From: Anaerospora hongkongensis
GTDB taxonomy: Bacteria > Bacillota > Negativicutes > Sporomusales > DSM-15969
Assembly: GCF_004339805.1 (NCBI RefSeq)
Contig: NZ_SLUI01000003.1
Span: 310,001 to 374,000 of the forward strand
Length of the DNA: 64,000 nt
Direction: 5' to 3'
Numbering within the stretch: the first letter of the stretch is position 1; every line of letters begins with the position of its first letter. Made by a program: the position numbers and the translations under genes. Shown in pieces: positions 1 to 8,927 of this stretch. A model generated the notes under the pieces. The model did no database searches and had not been told where the DNA came from. It saw only the letters and a list, made by a program, of their open reading frames with translations.

Positions 1-1
1 C

Positions 2-505
2 ACGGCAATTGATATCGATACCAAAGTGCTGTCATTCCAAATTCCTGGCGGTATGCTCTCTAATTTGCTCAACCAAATGAAAGAGCAGGGAATGGCAGAT
101 AAATATCCCGAGCTACTTGAGGAAATGCCTCGGGTACGGGCCGAACTCGGCTACCCGCCGCTAGTAACTCCTACCAGTCAGATTACCGGTTCTATGGCAG
201 CGTTCAACGTGATGATGGGACGGTATAAAATTGTGCCGAGGGAAATCAAGGATTTAGTGCGAGGCAAATATGGCCGCACCCCGGCCCCGATTGATCCGGA
301 ATTCCGAAAGATGATTGTAGGTGATGTACCGATCATCGATCACCGCCCCGCGGATGACATTGCTCCACAACTACAATCGCTGCGGGAAAATCTAGTCGCT
401 GAAGGGTATTCGAACCCTGCAATGGATGATATCTTATCTTACGCGCTGTTTCCAGATGTCGCGTTAAAGTATTTTCGTAAAATAGGAAAATGCAAAGAAC
501 AGTAG
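2..505 (+). CDS. Oxaloacetate decarboxylase alpha / pyruvate carboxylase B-type carboxyltransferase, C-terminal part
   Basis: The reading frame is open from base 2 and its start lies outside the window; 167 codons are visible. It is the conserved C-terminal PYC_OADA domain of biotin-dependent carboxyltransferases, which move a carboxyl group between oxaloacetate and carboxybiotin. It matches, residue for residue in most places, the end of the decayed copy at 13426-14772 (shared IPGGMLSNL, YPPLVTPTSQI, RGKYGRTPAPI). It ends without a biotinyl domain, as in the two-piece enzymes where the biotin carrier is a separate protein. A DASS carboxylate transporter follows after about 40 bases, so a role in C4-dicarboxylate use is likely. 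The family is certain; the exact partner complex is not visible. Confidence 0.88.
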   Translation, partial: TAIDIDTKVLSFQIPGGMLSNLLNQMKEQGMADKYPELLEEMPRVRAELGYPPLVTPTSQITGSMAAFNVMMGRYKIVPREIKDLVRGKYGRTPAPIDPEFRKMIVGDVPIIDHRPADDIAPQLQSLRENLVAEGYSNPAMDDILSYALFPDVALKYFRKIGKCKEQ

Positions 506-542
506 AGGAATTTTCAAACATAAATAGGGGAGGTTGAGTAGG

Positions 543-1946
543 TTGAATAGTAACTTGCTTCGGGGGCTTATCGTTCTTGCAGTTGGAGCTGCAATTTGGT
601 TTTTTCCCGTTCCCTCCGGTTTGAAACCGGCAGCGTGGCAGCTATTGGCTATTTTTGTGGCTACGATTTTAGGATTTATTCTGCAACCTTTGCCAATTGG
701 CTCTATTGCGTTTATCAGTGTTACATTCAGTGCACTGTCGGGCGTGCTAAAACCAGCGGAAGCATTGTCTGGTTTTGGTAATGGTACAATCTGGCTAATT
801 GTATCCGCTTTCTTATTTGCTAAAGGTTTTATCAAAACCGGTTTAGGTCGCCGGATTGCGTACGTGCTCATTAGAAAAATGGGGGACAGCACGCTTAAGC
901 TTGGCTATACCATCGTTCTTAGCGACCTGATCATCAGTCCTGCTACCCCTTCCAATACAGCCCGGGCAGGAGGCATTCTATTTCCCATTGTACGCAGTCT
1001 TGCTTCTGCCTTTAATTCAGAGCCAGGCTCATCAGCGCGTCGTGTTGGTGCCTACTTAATGCAAACCGCCTATCAAGGAAACACCATAACTTCAGCGATG
1101 TTTATGACGGCTATGGCAGGTAATCCACTCATTGCTTTGCTAGCGGCAAAAGCATTAAATATTAATATAACCTGGGGGCAATGGGCCCTCGCAGCTATCG
1201 TTCCCGGTCTAATATCATTAGTCATAGTTCCTTATTTCTTATATAAGTTTTATCCACCAGAAATAACTCATACGCCTGAGGCCAAAGAAATTGCTGCGAA
1301 AGAACTGGATAAGATGGGGACAATGTCTTTCGGGGAGAAAGTCGTAGCTGCTGTTTTTGTGGGTGCACTTGTCTTATGGAGCACATCGCAGTATACCAAG
1401 CTGGATGCAACTGTTGTTGCAATGCTGGCGGTTGCAGTTATGATGATTACCAAAGTTCTCGAGTGGAAAGATGTTCTTGATGAAAAAGGCGCCTGGGATA
1501 CACTGATCTGGATGGGAGCTTTAATTGGCTTAGCCGATTACCTATCGAAGCTTGGATTTATTCCATGGTTTGCCAAGGCTGTCAGCGCCAATATGGCGGG
1601 AGTGCCATGGTTACAGGCCTTCGTGGTATTGCTTATTGTCTATATGTACGCGCATTACGGATTTGCAAGTTTGGTAGCTCATATTACCGCGATGTATTCC
1701 GCATTTGTAGCTGTTGCTGTTGCCGCGGGAACACCACCTTACCTGGCTGCTTTAGCGTTAGCGTTTATGTCCAACCTTTGTATGTCGCTTACCCACTATG
1801 CTGCCGGTCCAGCTCCTATTCTCTTTGGAGCAGGGTATGTAGAACAGGGTACATGGTGGAAACTTGGATTTATCGTTTCAGTAATCAACATGATTATCTG
1901 GGTTGGTGGCGGTGCTATTTGGTGGAAAGTTCTCGGACTGTGGTAA
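543..1946 (+). CDS. DASS (SLC13) family anion:Na+ symporter
   Basis: Integral membrane carboxylate transporter, about 467 residues with a dozen hydrophobic segments. The two family signature loops are visible: an SNT motif in PATPSNTARAGG near residue 135 and a second S-x-T loop in SLTHYAAGPAPI near residue 415. DASS proteins import or exchange di- and tricarboxylates such as succinate, malate, citrate or tartrate. The start is taken as TTG at 543 because AGGGGAGG ends at 533; the upstream TTG at 534 would leave no spacing. A close paralogue lies at 10281-11681. Lying between a carboxyltransferase and a fumarase-family enzyme, it probably carries the substrate of this cluster; the substrate cannot be read from sequence. 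Confidence 0.9.
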   Translation: MNSNLLRGLIVLAVGAAIWFFPVPSGLKPAAWQLLAIFVATILGFILQPLPIGSIAFISVTFSALSGVLKPAEALSGFGNGTIWLIVSAFLFAKGFIKTGLGRRIAYVLIRKMGDSTLKLGYTIVLSDLIISPATPSNTARAGGILFPIVRSLASAFNSEPGSSARRVGAYLMQTAYQGNTITSAMFMTAMAGNPLIALLAAKALNINITWGQWALAAIVPGLISLVIVPYFLYKFYPPEITHTPEAKEIAAKELDKMGTMSFGEKVVAAVFVGALVLWSTSQYTKLDATVVAMLAVAVMMITKVLEWKDVLDEKGAWDTLIWMGALIGLADYLSKLGFIPWFAKAVSANMAGVPWLQAFVVLLIVYMYAHYGFASLVAHITAMYSAFVAVAVAAGTPPYLAALALAFMSNLCMSLTHYAAGPAPILFGAGYVEQGTWWKLGFIVSVINMIIWVGGGAIWWKVLGLW

Positions 1947-1990
1947 TCGATTCGTATGCCCAAAATTAAAATTACACTGGAGGAAAACGA

Positions 1991-3376
1991 ATGGACTTTC
2001 GTGTTGAAAAAGACTCAATGGGTGAAATGAAAGTACCTGCTGATAAAATGTGGGGGGCGTCCACGCAGCGGAGTATTGAAAATTTCAAGATTGGGACCGA
2101 AAAGATCCCTGATGAAATGGTAAGAGCTTTCGCTACACTGAAAAAAGCTTGTACCACTGTAAATGCTAAGCAAGGATTAATTGATGAAACAAGGGTCAGG
2201 GCAATCATACAAGCTTGTGAAGAGATTGAGCAGGGGAAACTAACGGGCAATTTTCCATTAGCTGTATGGCAGACAGGAAGCGGGACCCAGTTCAATTCAA
2301 ATGTTAGTGAAGTTGTCGCCTTCAGGGCGAACCAAATTCTTAAGGAAAACAACGAAACCGTATCCGTTCACGCGAACGACCATGTCAATTTGTCTCAGAG
2401 TTCCAACGACTTATTTCCAACTGCAATGCATCTGGTGGGAATTGATATGATTACCAATCAGCTTCTCCCGGCAATGAAAGCCCTGCAGATAACTTTGACT
2501 GAAAAATCCGAGGAATACGCCGATATAGTAAAAGTTGGCAGAACTCACTTAATGGATGCCATTCCTTTAACCTTAGGACAGGAGATTAGCGCCTGGGCCA
2601 GAATGCTGGAGCGAAACATTGAATTTATTGAGTCGGGAGTAGAATACCTTCGTGACATCGCACTTGGTGGAATGGTACTAGGTACAGGTCTTACCACCAA
2701 GGTTGGATTTGCCGATATGGTTGCTGACGAACTCAGCCTGCTGACAAACTTTAAACTTCGGCCTGCCAAGAATTTCTTTCATTCATTAACAAGCAAAGAC
2801 GAAATTACGGTAGTGCACGGTATGCTACGAACACTTGCAGCAGATTTGATGAAAATCGCGAATGATATCCGGCTGCTGGCCAGTGGACCGCGTTGCGGAA
2901 TCGGTGAGATCGCAGTCCCGGTCAATGAGCCTGGAAGCGTAATTCAGCCAGGAAAAGTAAACCCCACGCAATGCGAGGCTCTGACGATGGTGGCCGTACA
3001 AATATTCGGTAATGATGTGACGGTAGGATTTGCAGCAAGTCAGGGTATTTTGCAATTGAATGTATATATGCCTGTTATAGCCTATAACTTTATTCAGTCC
3101 ATACGCCTACTGGCAGATGCAATTCAATCGTTCAATATAAACTGCGCCCAAGGGATTACCCCACGTAAAGACAGAATCGAATTTTTCCTTAATCAGACAA
3201 TGATGGTTTCGACGGCGCTTGTTCCTTTACTTGGGTATGACAAAGCCACCCAGATCATCAAAACGGCTATGAATGAGGGAATAACACTAAAAGAGGCCGC
3301 GTTGGCAACCGGATGGGTGACTGAAGCGGAGTATGATCTTCACATGGATCCTAACGGGATGATCTCTCCTCGCTAG
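1991..3376 (+). CDS. fumC: Class II fumarase-family lyase with altered active-site motifs
   Basis: 461 residues, the length of FumC, and clearly of the fumarase/aspartase superfamily: WGASTQRS near the N terminus, GRTHLMDAIP with the conserved histidine, and KVNPTQCEALTMV near residue 323. Fumarases interconvert fumarate and malate. Three conserved motifs differ from ordinary FumC: TGSGTQFNSNVSEV where FumC has TGSGTQSNMNVNEV, QSSNDLFPTA for QSSNDTFPTA, and GSVIQPGK for GSSIMPGK. These flank the substrate pocket, so the enzyme may act on a substituted fumarate or malate. It follows the DASS gene by 44 bases with a good GGAGG site. Family certain; fumarate as the substrate is doubtful. Confidence 0.82.
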   Translation: MDFRVEKDSMGEMKVPADKMWGASTQRSIENFKIGTEKIPDEMVRAFATLKKACTTVNAKQGLIDETRVRAIIQACEEIEQGKLTGNFPLAVWQTGSGTQFNSNVSEVVAFRANQILKENNETVSVHANDHVNLSQSSNDLFPTAMHLVGIDMITNQLLPAMKALQITLTEKSEEYADIVKVGRTHLMDAIPLTLGQEISAWARMLERNIEFIESGVEYLRDIALGGMVLGTGLTTKVGFADMVADELSLLTNFKLRPAKNFFHSLTSKDEITVVHGMLRTLAADLMKIANDIRLLASGPRCGIGEIAVPVNEPGSVIQPGKVNPTQCEALTMVAVQIFGNDVTVGFAASQGILQLNVYMPVIAYNFIQSIRLLADAIQSFNINCAQGITPRKDRIEFFLNQTMMVSTALVPLLGYDKATQIIKTAMNEGITLKEAALATGWVTEAEYDLHMDPNGMISPR

Positions 3377-3434
3377 TATTCAGAGTGCAAGCTTGAAGCG
3401 GTATATGAAATACTGAAACGGGATGAGGACGTAA

Positions 3435-4109
3435 ATGAAATACAAAGTCATAACTTTCGATGCATATTCTGCGTTACTTGATATCAAAGGTAGCTTGGTA
3501 CCGGCCCTGGAAAAGGTTTTTGATGTGAGTGGGAAAGACCTGACGGCTGTTTTTGCAATGTGGAGAACACGGCAATGGGACTATGTGCTCTTAAGCAGTT
3601 CCATGAATAAAGGGTTTCTTAGCTACCGGTATATAACAAGATGCGCGCTGGACTATACGCTGCTAAAATTTGACCTGACCTGTTCGGAGGCAAACCGGGA
3701 GGAACTAGTCGATGCCTGGTCGCATTTATCGGCATGGCCAGAGGCCCAAACTACCCTTTTAGAAATTAAACGCAGGGGGTATCCGATTGCTATATTATCG
3801 AATGGTGATGAAGCGATGCTGAAAAGTCTGGAGGGATCAACAGGAATTGTTTTTGACTATATTTTTTGTGCGGAGCAGGCAAAGGCGTATAAACCAAGCC
3901 CGAAAATTTATCAGCTTCCATTTGATAAACTTGGACTAGCACGGGCAGAAGTTTTGCATGTTGCCGGCTCTCCTTTCGATATGATGGGAGCAAAGGCGGA
4001 AGGATTGCTTTGTATATGGTCAAACCGCTTCCACGATTTCCCGATAGATCCCATATATAAGCCCGATTTTGAATGTAACGATTTAAGTGGATTATTAAAA
4101 GTCCTATGA
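3435..4109 (+). CDS. HAD-superfamily hydrolase, 2-haloacid dehalogenase-like
   Basis: 224 residues with the HAD core: motif I FDAYSALLD with the nucleophile Asp near residue 9, motif II LSNGD near residue 121, and a motif III lysine in KAYKPSPKIY near residue 154. The overall layout is that of type II (L-2-haloacid dehalogenase) HADs. However, the dehalogenase block usually written SSNAWD is AGSPFD here, and the usual Thr of motif I (YGTLFD) is Ala, so true dehalogenase activity is unlikely; a phosphatase or housekeeping role on a metabolite is a better guess. It lies between the fumarase-like gene and the hydratase, probably in the same transcript. Confidence 0.75.
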   Translation: MKYKVITFDAYSALLDIKGSLVPALEKVFDVSGKDLTAVFAMWRTRQWDYVLLSSSMNKGFLSYRYITRCALDYTLLKFDLTCSEANREELVDAWSHLSAWPEAQTTLLEIKRRGYPIAILSNGDEAMLKSLEGSTGIVFDYIFCAEQAKAYKPSPKIYQLPFDKLGLARAEVLHVAGSPFDMMGAKAEGLLCIWSNRFHDFPIDPIYKPDFECNDLSGLLKVL

Positions 4110-4159
4110 TTTGCAGTTTATTGCTAAACGAATAGAAGTAGTATATTAGGAGGATTGTC

Positions 4160-5413
4160 ATGCACGCAATAGAAAAAATATTGGCCAAAGCGGCAGGAAA
4201 AGAAACTGTTATTACCGGTGAAATCGTAAATTGTAAGGTTGATATGGCTGGTATCAATGACTTGTATCTACAAACGTTACGTTCCTTCTTTGAAATGGGT
4301 GGTAAAAGGGTACATGATCCGAGCAAGGTGATTGTCTTTTTGGACCATTATGCTCCGGCTTCCACCATTACTCAGGCAGATAATCAAAAGCAATTTCGTG
4401 AGTTTTGCTGGGATCAAGGCATCGATCTATTAATGGACATTGACCAAGGCGTTTGTCATCAAATATTGGCTGATAAGGGATTATCCTATCCTGGTGAGGT
4501 ATTGGTTGTAACCGACTCTCACACTACAACCCACGGGGCTTTTGGTGCATTCGGCACGGGTGTAGGGGCGACCGACCTGGCGATCATTATGGCTACTGGA
4601 CAGTTATGGTTCCGGGTGCCAGAAATTATTCGCATCAATCTTGAGGGAAAGCTTCCGCACGGCGTTTTTGCAAAAGATGTTATTCTGCACGTAATTGGTA
4701 AGCTAGGAGCAGATTACGGGGTATACAAGGCAGTAGAGTTTACAGGTCCGGTCCTTAAAGAGTTAAGCGTGTCGGAAAGAATGGCTCTCTGTAATATGAC
4801 CACCGAAATGGGAGCAAAAACAAGCTATATCCAGCCGGATGAAATTACCTTGAATTTCTTAAAAGATAAAGTTACCCGCGAATATGAAATCTTTACGACG
4901 GACCCTGGCTACCAATATGCTGCCGAACATACTTTTGACGTGTCTGACCTAAACCCGCAACTCGCAGCACCTTATAGTGTGGACAATGTAGCAGATATTA
5001 GTGAGTTTATTGGAACACCAATCAATCAGGCCTTTTTAGGGACTTGTACAGGCGGGCGTGTGGAGGATTTAGCCATAGCGGCCAAGATACTGTCCGGTAA
5101 GAAAATAAATCCGCGTACCCGTTTCCTGGTCGTTCCTGCGTCTAAGAATGTTTTATTGGAAGCTATGGCTAAGGGATATATGCAGACGCTTGTTGAGGCC
5201 GGGGCCACTTTCGTCACTCCGGGTTGTGCCGCATGTCTCGGTACTCATCAAGGTATGCTAGCTTCTGGTGAAACTTGTATTACTTCTTCAAGCAGAAACT
5301 TCCCCGGGCGTATGGGACACAGCAAGGCGGGGATTTATGTAGGTTCTCCGGCTGCTGTAGCGGCTGCTGCGCTTGAAGGAAAAATTGTTGATCCCTCGCA
5401 ATATCTAGATTAA
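4160..5413 (+). CDS. Aconitase-family hydratase, large (Fe-S) subunit, LeuC-like (module 1)
   Basis: 417 residues, homologous to the large subunits of isopropylmalate isomerase, homoaconitase and dimethylmaleate hydratase. The [4Fe-4S] ligands are visible as GTCTGGRVEDLA near residue 295 and the CxxC in GCAACLGTHQG near residue 355; HTTTHGAFGAFGTG near 120 is the usual substrate loop. It starts at an ATG behind AGGAGG and is followed 13 bases later by its small subunit. These enzymes hydrate and dehydrate branched di- or tricarboxylates. No other leucine genes are present, and the neighbours (transporter, fumarase-like enzyme, PrpR_N receptor) point to catabolism rather than leucine synthesis. 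The exact substrate is not known. Confidence 0.85.
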   Translation: MHAIEKILAKAAGKETVITGEIVNCKVDMAGINDLYLQTLRSFFEMGGKRVHDPSKVIVFLDHYAPASTITQADNQKQFREFCWDQGIDLLMDIDQGVCHQILADKGLSYPGEVLVVTDSHTTTHGAFGAFGTGVGATDLAIIMATGQLWFRVPEIIRINLEGKLPHGVFAKDVILHVIGKLGADYGVYKAVEFTGPVLKELSVSERMALCNMTTEMGAKTSYIQPDEITLNFLKDKVTREYEIFTTDPGYQYAAEHTFDVSDLNPQLAAPYSVDNVADISEFIGTPINQAFLGTCTGGRVEDLAIAAKILSGKKINPRTRFLVVPASKNVLLEAMAKGYMQTLVEAGATFVTPGCAACLGTHQGMLASGETCITSSSRNFPGRMGHSKAGIYVGSPAAVAAAALEGKIVDPSQYLD

Positions 5414-5426
5414 GGAGTGCTTGAAG

Positions 5427-5933
5427 ATGGAAAAAGTAATTAAGGGTAAGACTTTCGTATTTGGTGCAAATATTGATACCGATCAGATCTATCCAGGACG
5501 CTTTTTAGATTTAACTGATCCTGAAGATGTCGCGAAACATGCTATGGAAGGCGCTGATCCGAATTTCGTTAAAGAGTTTGAAACGGGAGACATTATTGTT
5601 GCTTCAACGAACTTTGGCTGCGGCTCTAGCAGAGAACATGCCGTTGTAACGCTAAAATCGGTAGGTATTGGAGCAATTCTCGCGGATTCCTTTGGCCGCA
5701 TTTTTTACCGAAATGCAATTAATTTAGGGATACCGGTCATCGTCTGCCCGGGCATAAGTGAGCTTGTAAAGAAGGGCGACGTTCTGAGTGTCGATATATT
5801 ATCCGGTAAGGTAACTAATGAAACGACAGGGGCAACACTCAAAGCGCAACCTTTCTCAGACTATACAATGCATATACTTGCCAGCGGTGGGATAAAGCCG
5901 ATGATCAAGAAACAGTTGGAGAGCCAGGCATAA
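5427..5933 (+). CDS. Aconitase-family hydratase, small subunit, LeuD-like (module 1)
   Basis: 168 residues; the swivel-domain subunit that completes the active site of the preceding protein. NIDTDQIYPGRFL near residue 20 and the highly conserved GCGSSREHA near residue 68 identify the family. The start is the ATG at 5427, nine bases after AGGAG; the in-frame TTG at 5421 is too close to it. The specificity loop after DTDQI reads YPGRFLDL, unlike typical isopropylmalate isomerases (IPARYL), which supports a different substrate. Co-transcribed with the large subunit. A hairpin and a PrpR_N chemoreceptor follow, the same order as in module 2 at 43218-44946. Confidence 0.85.
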   Translation: MEKVIKGKTFVFGANIDTDQIYPGRFLDLTDPEDVAKHAMEGADPNFVKEFETGDIIVASTNFGCGSSREHAVVTLKSVGIGAILADSFGRIFYRNAINLGIPVIVCPGISELVKKGDVLSVDILSGKVTNETTGATLKAQPFSDYTMHILASGGIKPMIKKQLESQA

Positions 5934-5940
5934 ACGGGAT

Positions 5941-5968
5941 TTGACATATGATTTAAGAAATGTAATTT
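5941..5968 (+). promoter_or_regulatory. Possible sigma-70 promoter ahead of the chemoreceptor
   Basis: TTGACA at 5941-5946 and TAATTT at 5963-5968, spaced 16 bases, lie between the hydratase small subunit and the chemoreceptor. The -35 box is perfect and the -10 box is weak, so this is only a candidate. Confidence 0.3.
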
Positions 5969-5979
5969 ATATTTCATGT

Positions 5980-6009
5980 GGAGGGTTATCCATGCGTGGA
6001 TAGCCTTCC
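5980..6009 (+). other. Intergenic RNA hairpin between hydratase and chemoreceptor (module 1)
   Basis: GGAGGGTTATCCA and TGGATAGCCTTCC form a 13-pair stem (two G-U pairs) around a TGCG loop. There is no T-run after it, so it is not a classical terminator; mRNA processing, attenuation or a regulatory leader are possible. A similar 13-pair hairpin sits at the matching place in module 2 (43761-43793). Confidence 0.5.
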
Positions 6010-6157
6010 GTGTGTAGTTTCCTAAAGAGCACAATAAGAAATCTACTACCGAATACAGCATTTATATTCGAGTTTATTTTTGCTATTAAGTCGCGTAGCA
6101 TGGCGGCAGTTGTTTTTAGAATGTTCTGGAAGTATTAAACGGTTGAGGAGTGGGTAA

Positions 6158-7243
6158 ATGGATCCGATACTTTTTGTTGCACCTTCTCAGGCGATAGCGG
6201 ATGCGGCTTCTTTAGTTGCTAAGGAAATGGGAGTGAGTTTATATATCGAAATAAGCACGATGGATGAGGCAAAAAATATTGCCCTTAATTATCCCGAGAT
6301 TGGGATTTATATCAGTAGGGGAGGGATAGCTCAAGCTTTAAAGGAACTTCCTGGAAAAACGGTGGTTGAAATTTCAGCTGCAGTAAGCGATTATTTGGAA
6401 CCTGTTCACCGGATAGCCGCTAATGGGATTAACAAAGTAGGGGTCGTTGCCAACCATAGCGTACTTGAAGATAACGAGCAAGATCTCCGTGTGGGGAATA
6501 TTGAGATTTTTATAAGACCTTGGAAAAATGCTGAGCAGCTTCGGCAACTGATGGGGCAGCTTTCACAGACAGGGGTTGCTGGGATTGTCGGGGATAATAC
6601 CGGCGCGAAAATAGCCAAGGAGTATGGGTTGATCGTTGAAGCATTCGAATCAGGGGCTGCATCAATAAAGAGGTCGATTAACGAGGCTGTTAAATTAGCC
6701 AGAGCTCAGGAAGTTGAGCGCGTTCGAGAAAGAAATAAAACCCAACAGATCCACAAAAACGTGACTGAAATTTATACTGCTCTAGAAAGAGCTGTCGCCG
6801 CCATTCAAGAGTTGACTGCCTCATCAGAAGAACTTGCAGCGAGAAGTCAGGAGACAGCTAGTATTTCAAAAAATGCCGCGAAAGAAGTAGAAAAGACTTC
6901 AGAAATATTAGGGATTATTCGACGCGTGGCCCAACAAACTAATCTGCTGGGCCTAAATGCGGCAATTGAAGCGGCCCGGGCTGGTGACCATGGACGGGGT
7001 TTTGCGGTCGTGGCCGAGGAAGTTCGCAAGCTAGCCGACGAAAGTAATAAATCGGCGGGTGTTATCAATCAGATGCTCAATAACTTCAGGGATTCCGTTG
7101 AACAAGTTCAAAGCAATGTTGAACAAAGTAATGTAATTACTCAGGAACAAGCAAAAGCTACACAAGAAATAGCTGAAATGCTTGATGGATTGCGGAGGGT
7201 TGGAGAAAATTTATTGGCGTTAGCGGCAAGCACGAAAAATTGA
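6158..7243 (+). CDS. Soluble chemoreceptor with PrpR_N sensor domain
   Basis: 361 residues, no membrane segment. Residues about 3-185 match the PrpR_N ligand-binding fold ([40 protein letters not shown]), otherwise known from the propionate-catabolism activator PrpR. Residues about 200-361 are a methyl-accepting chemotaxis signalling domain with the conserved hairpin tip [18 protein letters not shown] near 258. It should sense a cytosolic metabolite and control the CheA/CheW array. ATG at 6158 has GAGGAG upstream. It directly follows the hydratase genes, so the ligand is likely a substrate or product of that enzyme. A paralogue with the same layout lies at 43858-44946. Confidence 0.85.
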   Translation: MDPILFVAPSQAIADAASLVAKEMGVSLYIEISTMDEAKNIALNYPEIGIYISRGGIAQALKELPGKTVVEISAAVSDYLEPVHRIAANGINKVGVVANHSVLEDNEQDLRVGNIEIFIRPWKNAEQLRQLMGQLSQTGVAGIVGDNTGAKIAKEYGLIVEAFESGAASIKRSINEAVKLARAQEVERVRERNKTQQIHKNVTEIYTALERAVAAIQELTASSEELAARSQETASISKNAAKEVEKTSEILGIIRRVAQQTNLLGLNAAIEAARAGDHGRGFAVVAEEVRKLADESNKSAGVINQMLNNFRDSVEQVQSNVEQSNVITQEQAKATQEIAEMLDGLRRVGENLLALAASTKN

Positions 7244-7396
7244 ACCTAATTAACTAAATATTTAAGGAGCATCCGCTATATTCTGTACCTAGGATGATCC
7301 GTTTAGCCAGATTTAACAAGCAATGGATACTCTTTAGAGAAATGTGAATGCCGGGTTTATTATAAAAGCTGAGTGTTGGTAAGAGAGGGGAATTGT

Positions 7397-7813
7397 ATGG
7401 ACAACGCTCAGGCTGTTGAGAGAGCCTTAGACGTACTTGAGTATCTTTCTTTAAATAGAACGAAATTAGAATTATCCGAGTTATGCAGCAGGCTGACGCT
7501 GCCCCAGAATAAGGTGCTTTTCCTTGTTCGCATTCTGGAAAGCAAGAGATATTTGAAATTAAATATGGAGCAACAGACTTGCATGCTGCAGCATAATGAG
7601 TTGCAACATCTTTTTATCGATAAAAAGACGTTGCAATGTCAAATTCCCAAAGGCTTGAGCGAAACTACCCTGGGAACAATTAGGGCGAGGATTGATTGTT
7701 TTCCAAAAGAATTAGGTTTTTACGCCAATGAGGTTGCGCTTAAAGCAGAAGTGTCTAGAGTGAACGCACGACGTTACCTGGTTTCTAAAAGCATATTGAG
7801 TAAAAAAAATTGA
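7397..7813 (+). CDS. Small regulator: IclR-type HTH plus CitB/DcuR-type C-terminal HTH
   Basis: 138 residues. The N-terminal half (AQAVERALDVLEYL to about residue 60) looks like the winged helix of IclR regulators. The C-terminal part (IPKGLSETTLGTIRARI then SRVNARRYL) resembles the output HTH of CitB/DcuR response regulators, which end in SRVTARRYL. Neither the IclR effector domain nor a receiver domain is present. The start is the ATG at 7397, six bases after AGAGAGGGG; an upstream GTG at 7373 has no ribosome site. It follows the chemoreceptor and may control this cluster. A decayed relative of its C-terminal part lies at 8928-9128. The double-HTH reading rests on motif similarity only. Confidence 0.6.
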   Translation: MDNAQAVERALDVLEYLSLNRTKLELSELCSRLTLPQNKVLFLVRILESKRYLKLNMEQQTCMLQHNELQHLFIDKKTLQCQIPKGLSETTLGTIRARIDCFPKELGFYANEVALKAEVSRVNARRYLVSKSILSKKN

Positions 7814-7999
7814 ATACGAAAAGTCGGAAGACCAATCGTTAGATATAGTTTAATCGCCGAACCTCAGGGAAAGGAGGTAGAGTGCGTCATAAAATAGGTG
7901 ATAATGTATTATCAATCCTCATGTTTGTTTAGGCAGGATTTGTATTTCTAACCTCATGTAACTCATTGTTTTTGTATTAAATAATCGAGGAGGCAAATC

Positions 8000-8836
8000 A
8001 TGAGAAAAGCTAATTCGTCGGTACTATTGGTATGTTTGCTGGTCATCTTCACCTTGACTTGGGCTATGTCCGGGCTAGCGTTGGCTCAAGAAAATAGTAT
8101 TGCGCCAAAGATCAAAGACATAGGCTCACAGGGTCCCGCTTCAATGATTTATATTGGTAATAGTTTCTTCTTCTTTAATAATGGCATACACAGATTTGTT
8201 GACGGAATGATAAAGGAAGGAATACCTGGGCATCGATTACGTTCCACCCTTGTTACCATTGGTGGCTCTGGGTTAGATTGGCATGATGTCAATTCTTACT
8301 TTAGACCAAACGCTATAGGTACATACTCATTTGATAGTAACAATAATCTTAATTTTAATGACCCTAATCAGAAACTGTTTGATGTGGCCATCATGATTGA
8401 TTCAAGCCAAGGTCCAATTCACCCTAAGTTAGAAAATGTGTTCAAGGAATATGCCAAGAAACATAGTGATACAGTGCGCCGGTATAGCACTATCCCAGTA
8501 CTTTTTATGTCCTGGGCATATGCCGATAAGCCTGAAATGACACGACAGTTAGAAATTGCCTATACACAAGCTGGCAATGATAATAACGTACTAGTGATTC
8601 CGGCGGGTTTGGCTTTTGCAAACTCTATCACTCTAAGACCAGATATCAATCTGTGGGCTCCTGACAAACGCCATCCCAGCGTTGCAGGATCTTATCTCGC
8701 CGGAGCGACGATCTATGCTACTATATTTAAAAAATCCCCAGTTGGTCTTAAATATAGTGGGGGGCTTGATGAATCTGTAGCCAGACATTTGCAAGAAATT
8801 GCTTGGGACACTGTGCAAGAATATTTTAGTCGTTGA
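8000..8836 (+). CDS. Secreted SGNH/GDSL-type hydrolase
   Basis: 278 residues with an N-terminal signal peptide (hydrophobic stretch of residues 8-28, cleavage probably after ALA). SGNH blocks are visible: IGNSFFFF (nucleophile Ser in G-N-S, near residue 53), GGSGLDWH (oxyanion glycine), and the C-terminal D-x-x-H in DKRHPSVAGS near residue 220. Such proteins are esterases or lipases, often acting on acylated cell-envelope polymers. Good AGGAGG before the ATG. Its 163-base upstream region and a downstream terminator suggest its own transcript. The substrate is unknown and the link to neighbouring acid metabolism unclear. Confidence 0.72.
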   Translation: MRKANSSVLLVCLLVIFTLTWAMSGLALAQENSIAPKIKDIGSQGPASMIYIGNSFFFFNNGIHRFVDGMIKEGIPGHRLRSTLVTIGGSGLDWHDVNSYFRPNAIGTYSFDSNNNLNFNDPNQKLFDVAIMIDSSQGPIHPKLENVFKEYAKKHSDTVRRYSTIPVLFMSWAYADKPEMTRQLEIAYTQAGNDNNVLVIPAGLAFANSITLRPDINLWAPDKRHPSVAGSYLAGATIYATIFKKSPVGLKYSGGLDESVARHLQEIAWDTVQEYFSR

Positions 8837-8927
8837 TAAATTTGTGCTTGCAGCTAAGTCACTCACAATTCAATGCTGTTTTAAATATTAGGGATCGAGT
8901 CAGGTTCTTGATAAAAAGCGTAGACAG

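Noticed and set aside
3435..4109. True L-2-haloacid dehalogenase
   Set aside because: The HAD core is present, but the SSNAWD dehalogenase block is AGSPFD, so the name would overstate the evidence.
4160..5933. Leucine biosynthesis leuCD
   Set aside because: No leuA or leuB, and the context is catabolic with a transporter and a chemoreceptor; the small-subunit specificity loop differs from isopropylmalate isomerase.
7882..7932. 16-codon ORF with a strong AAAGGAGGT site before the secreted hydrolase gene
   Set aside because: No other support; too short to separate from chance, kept only as a note.
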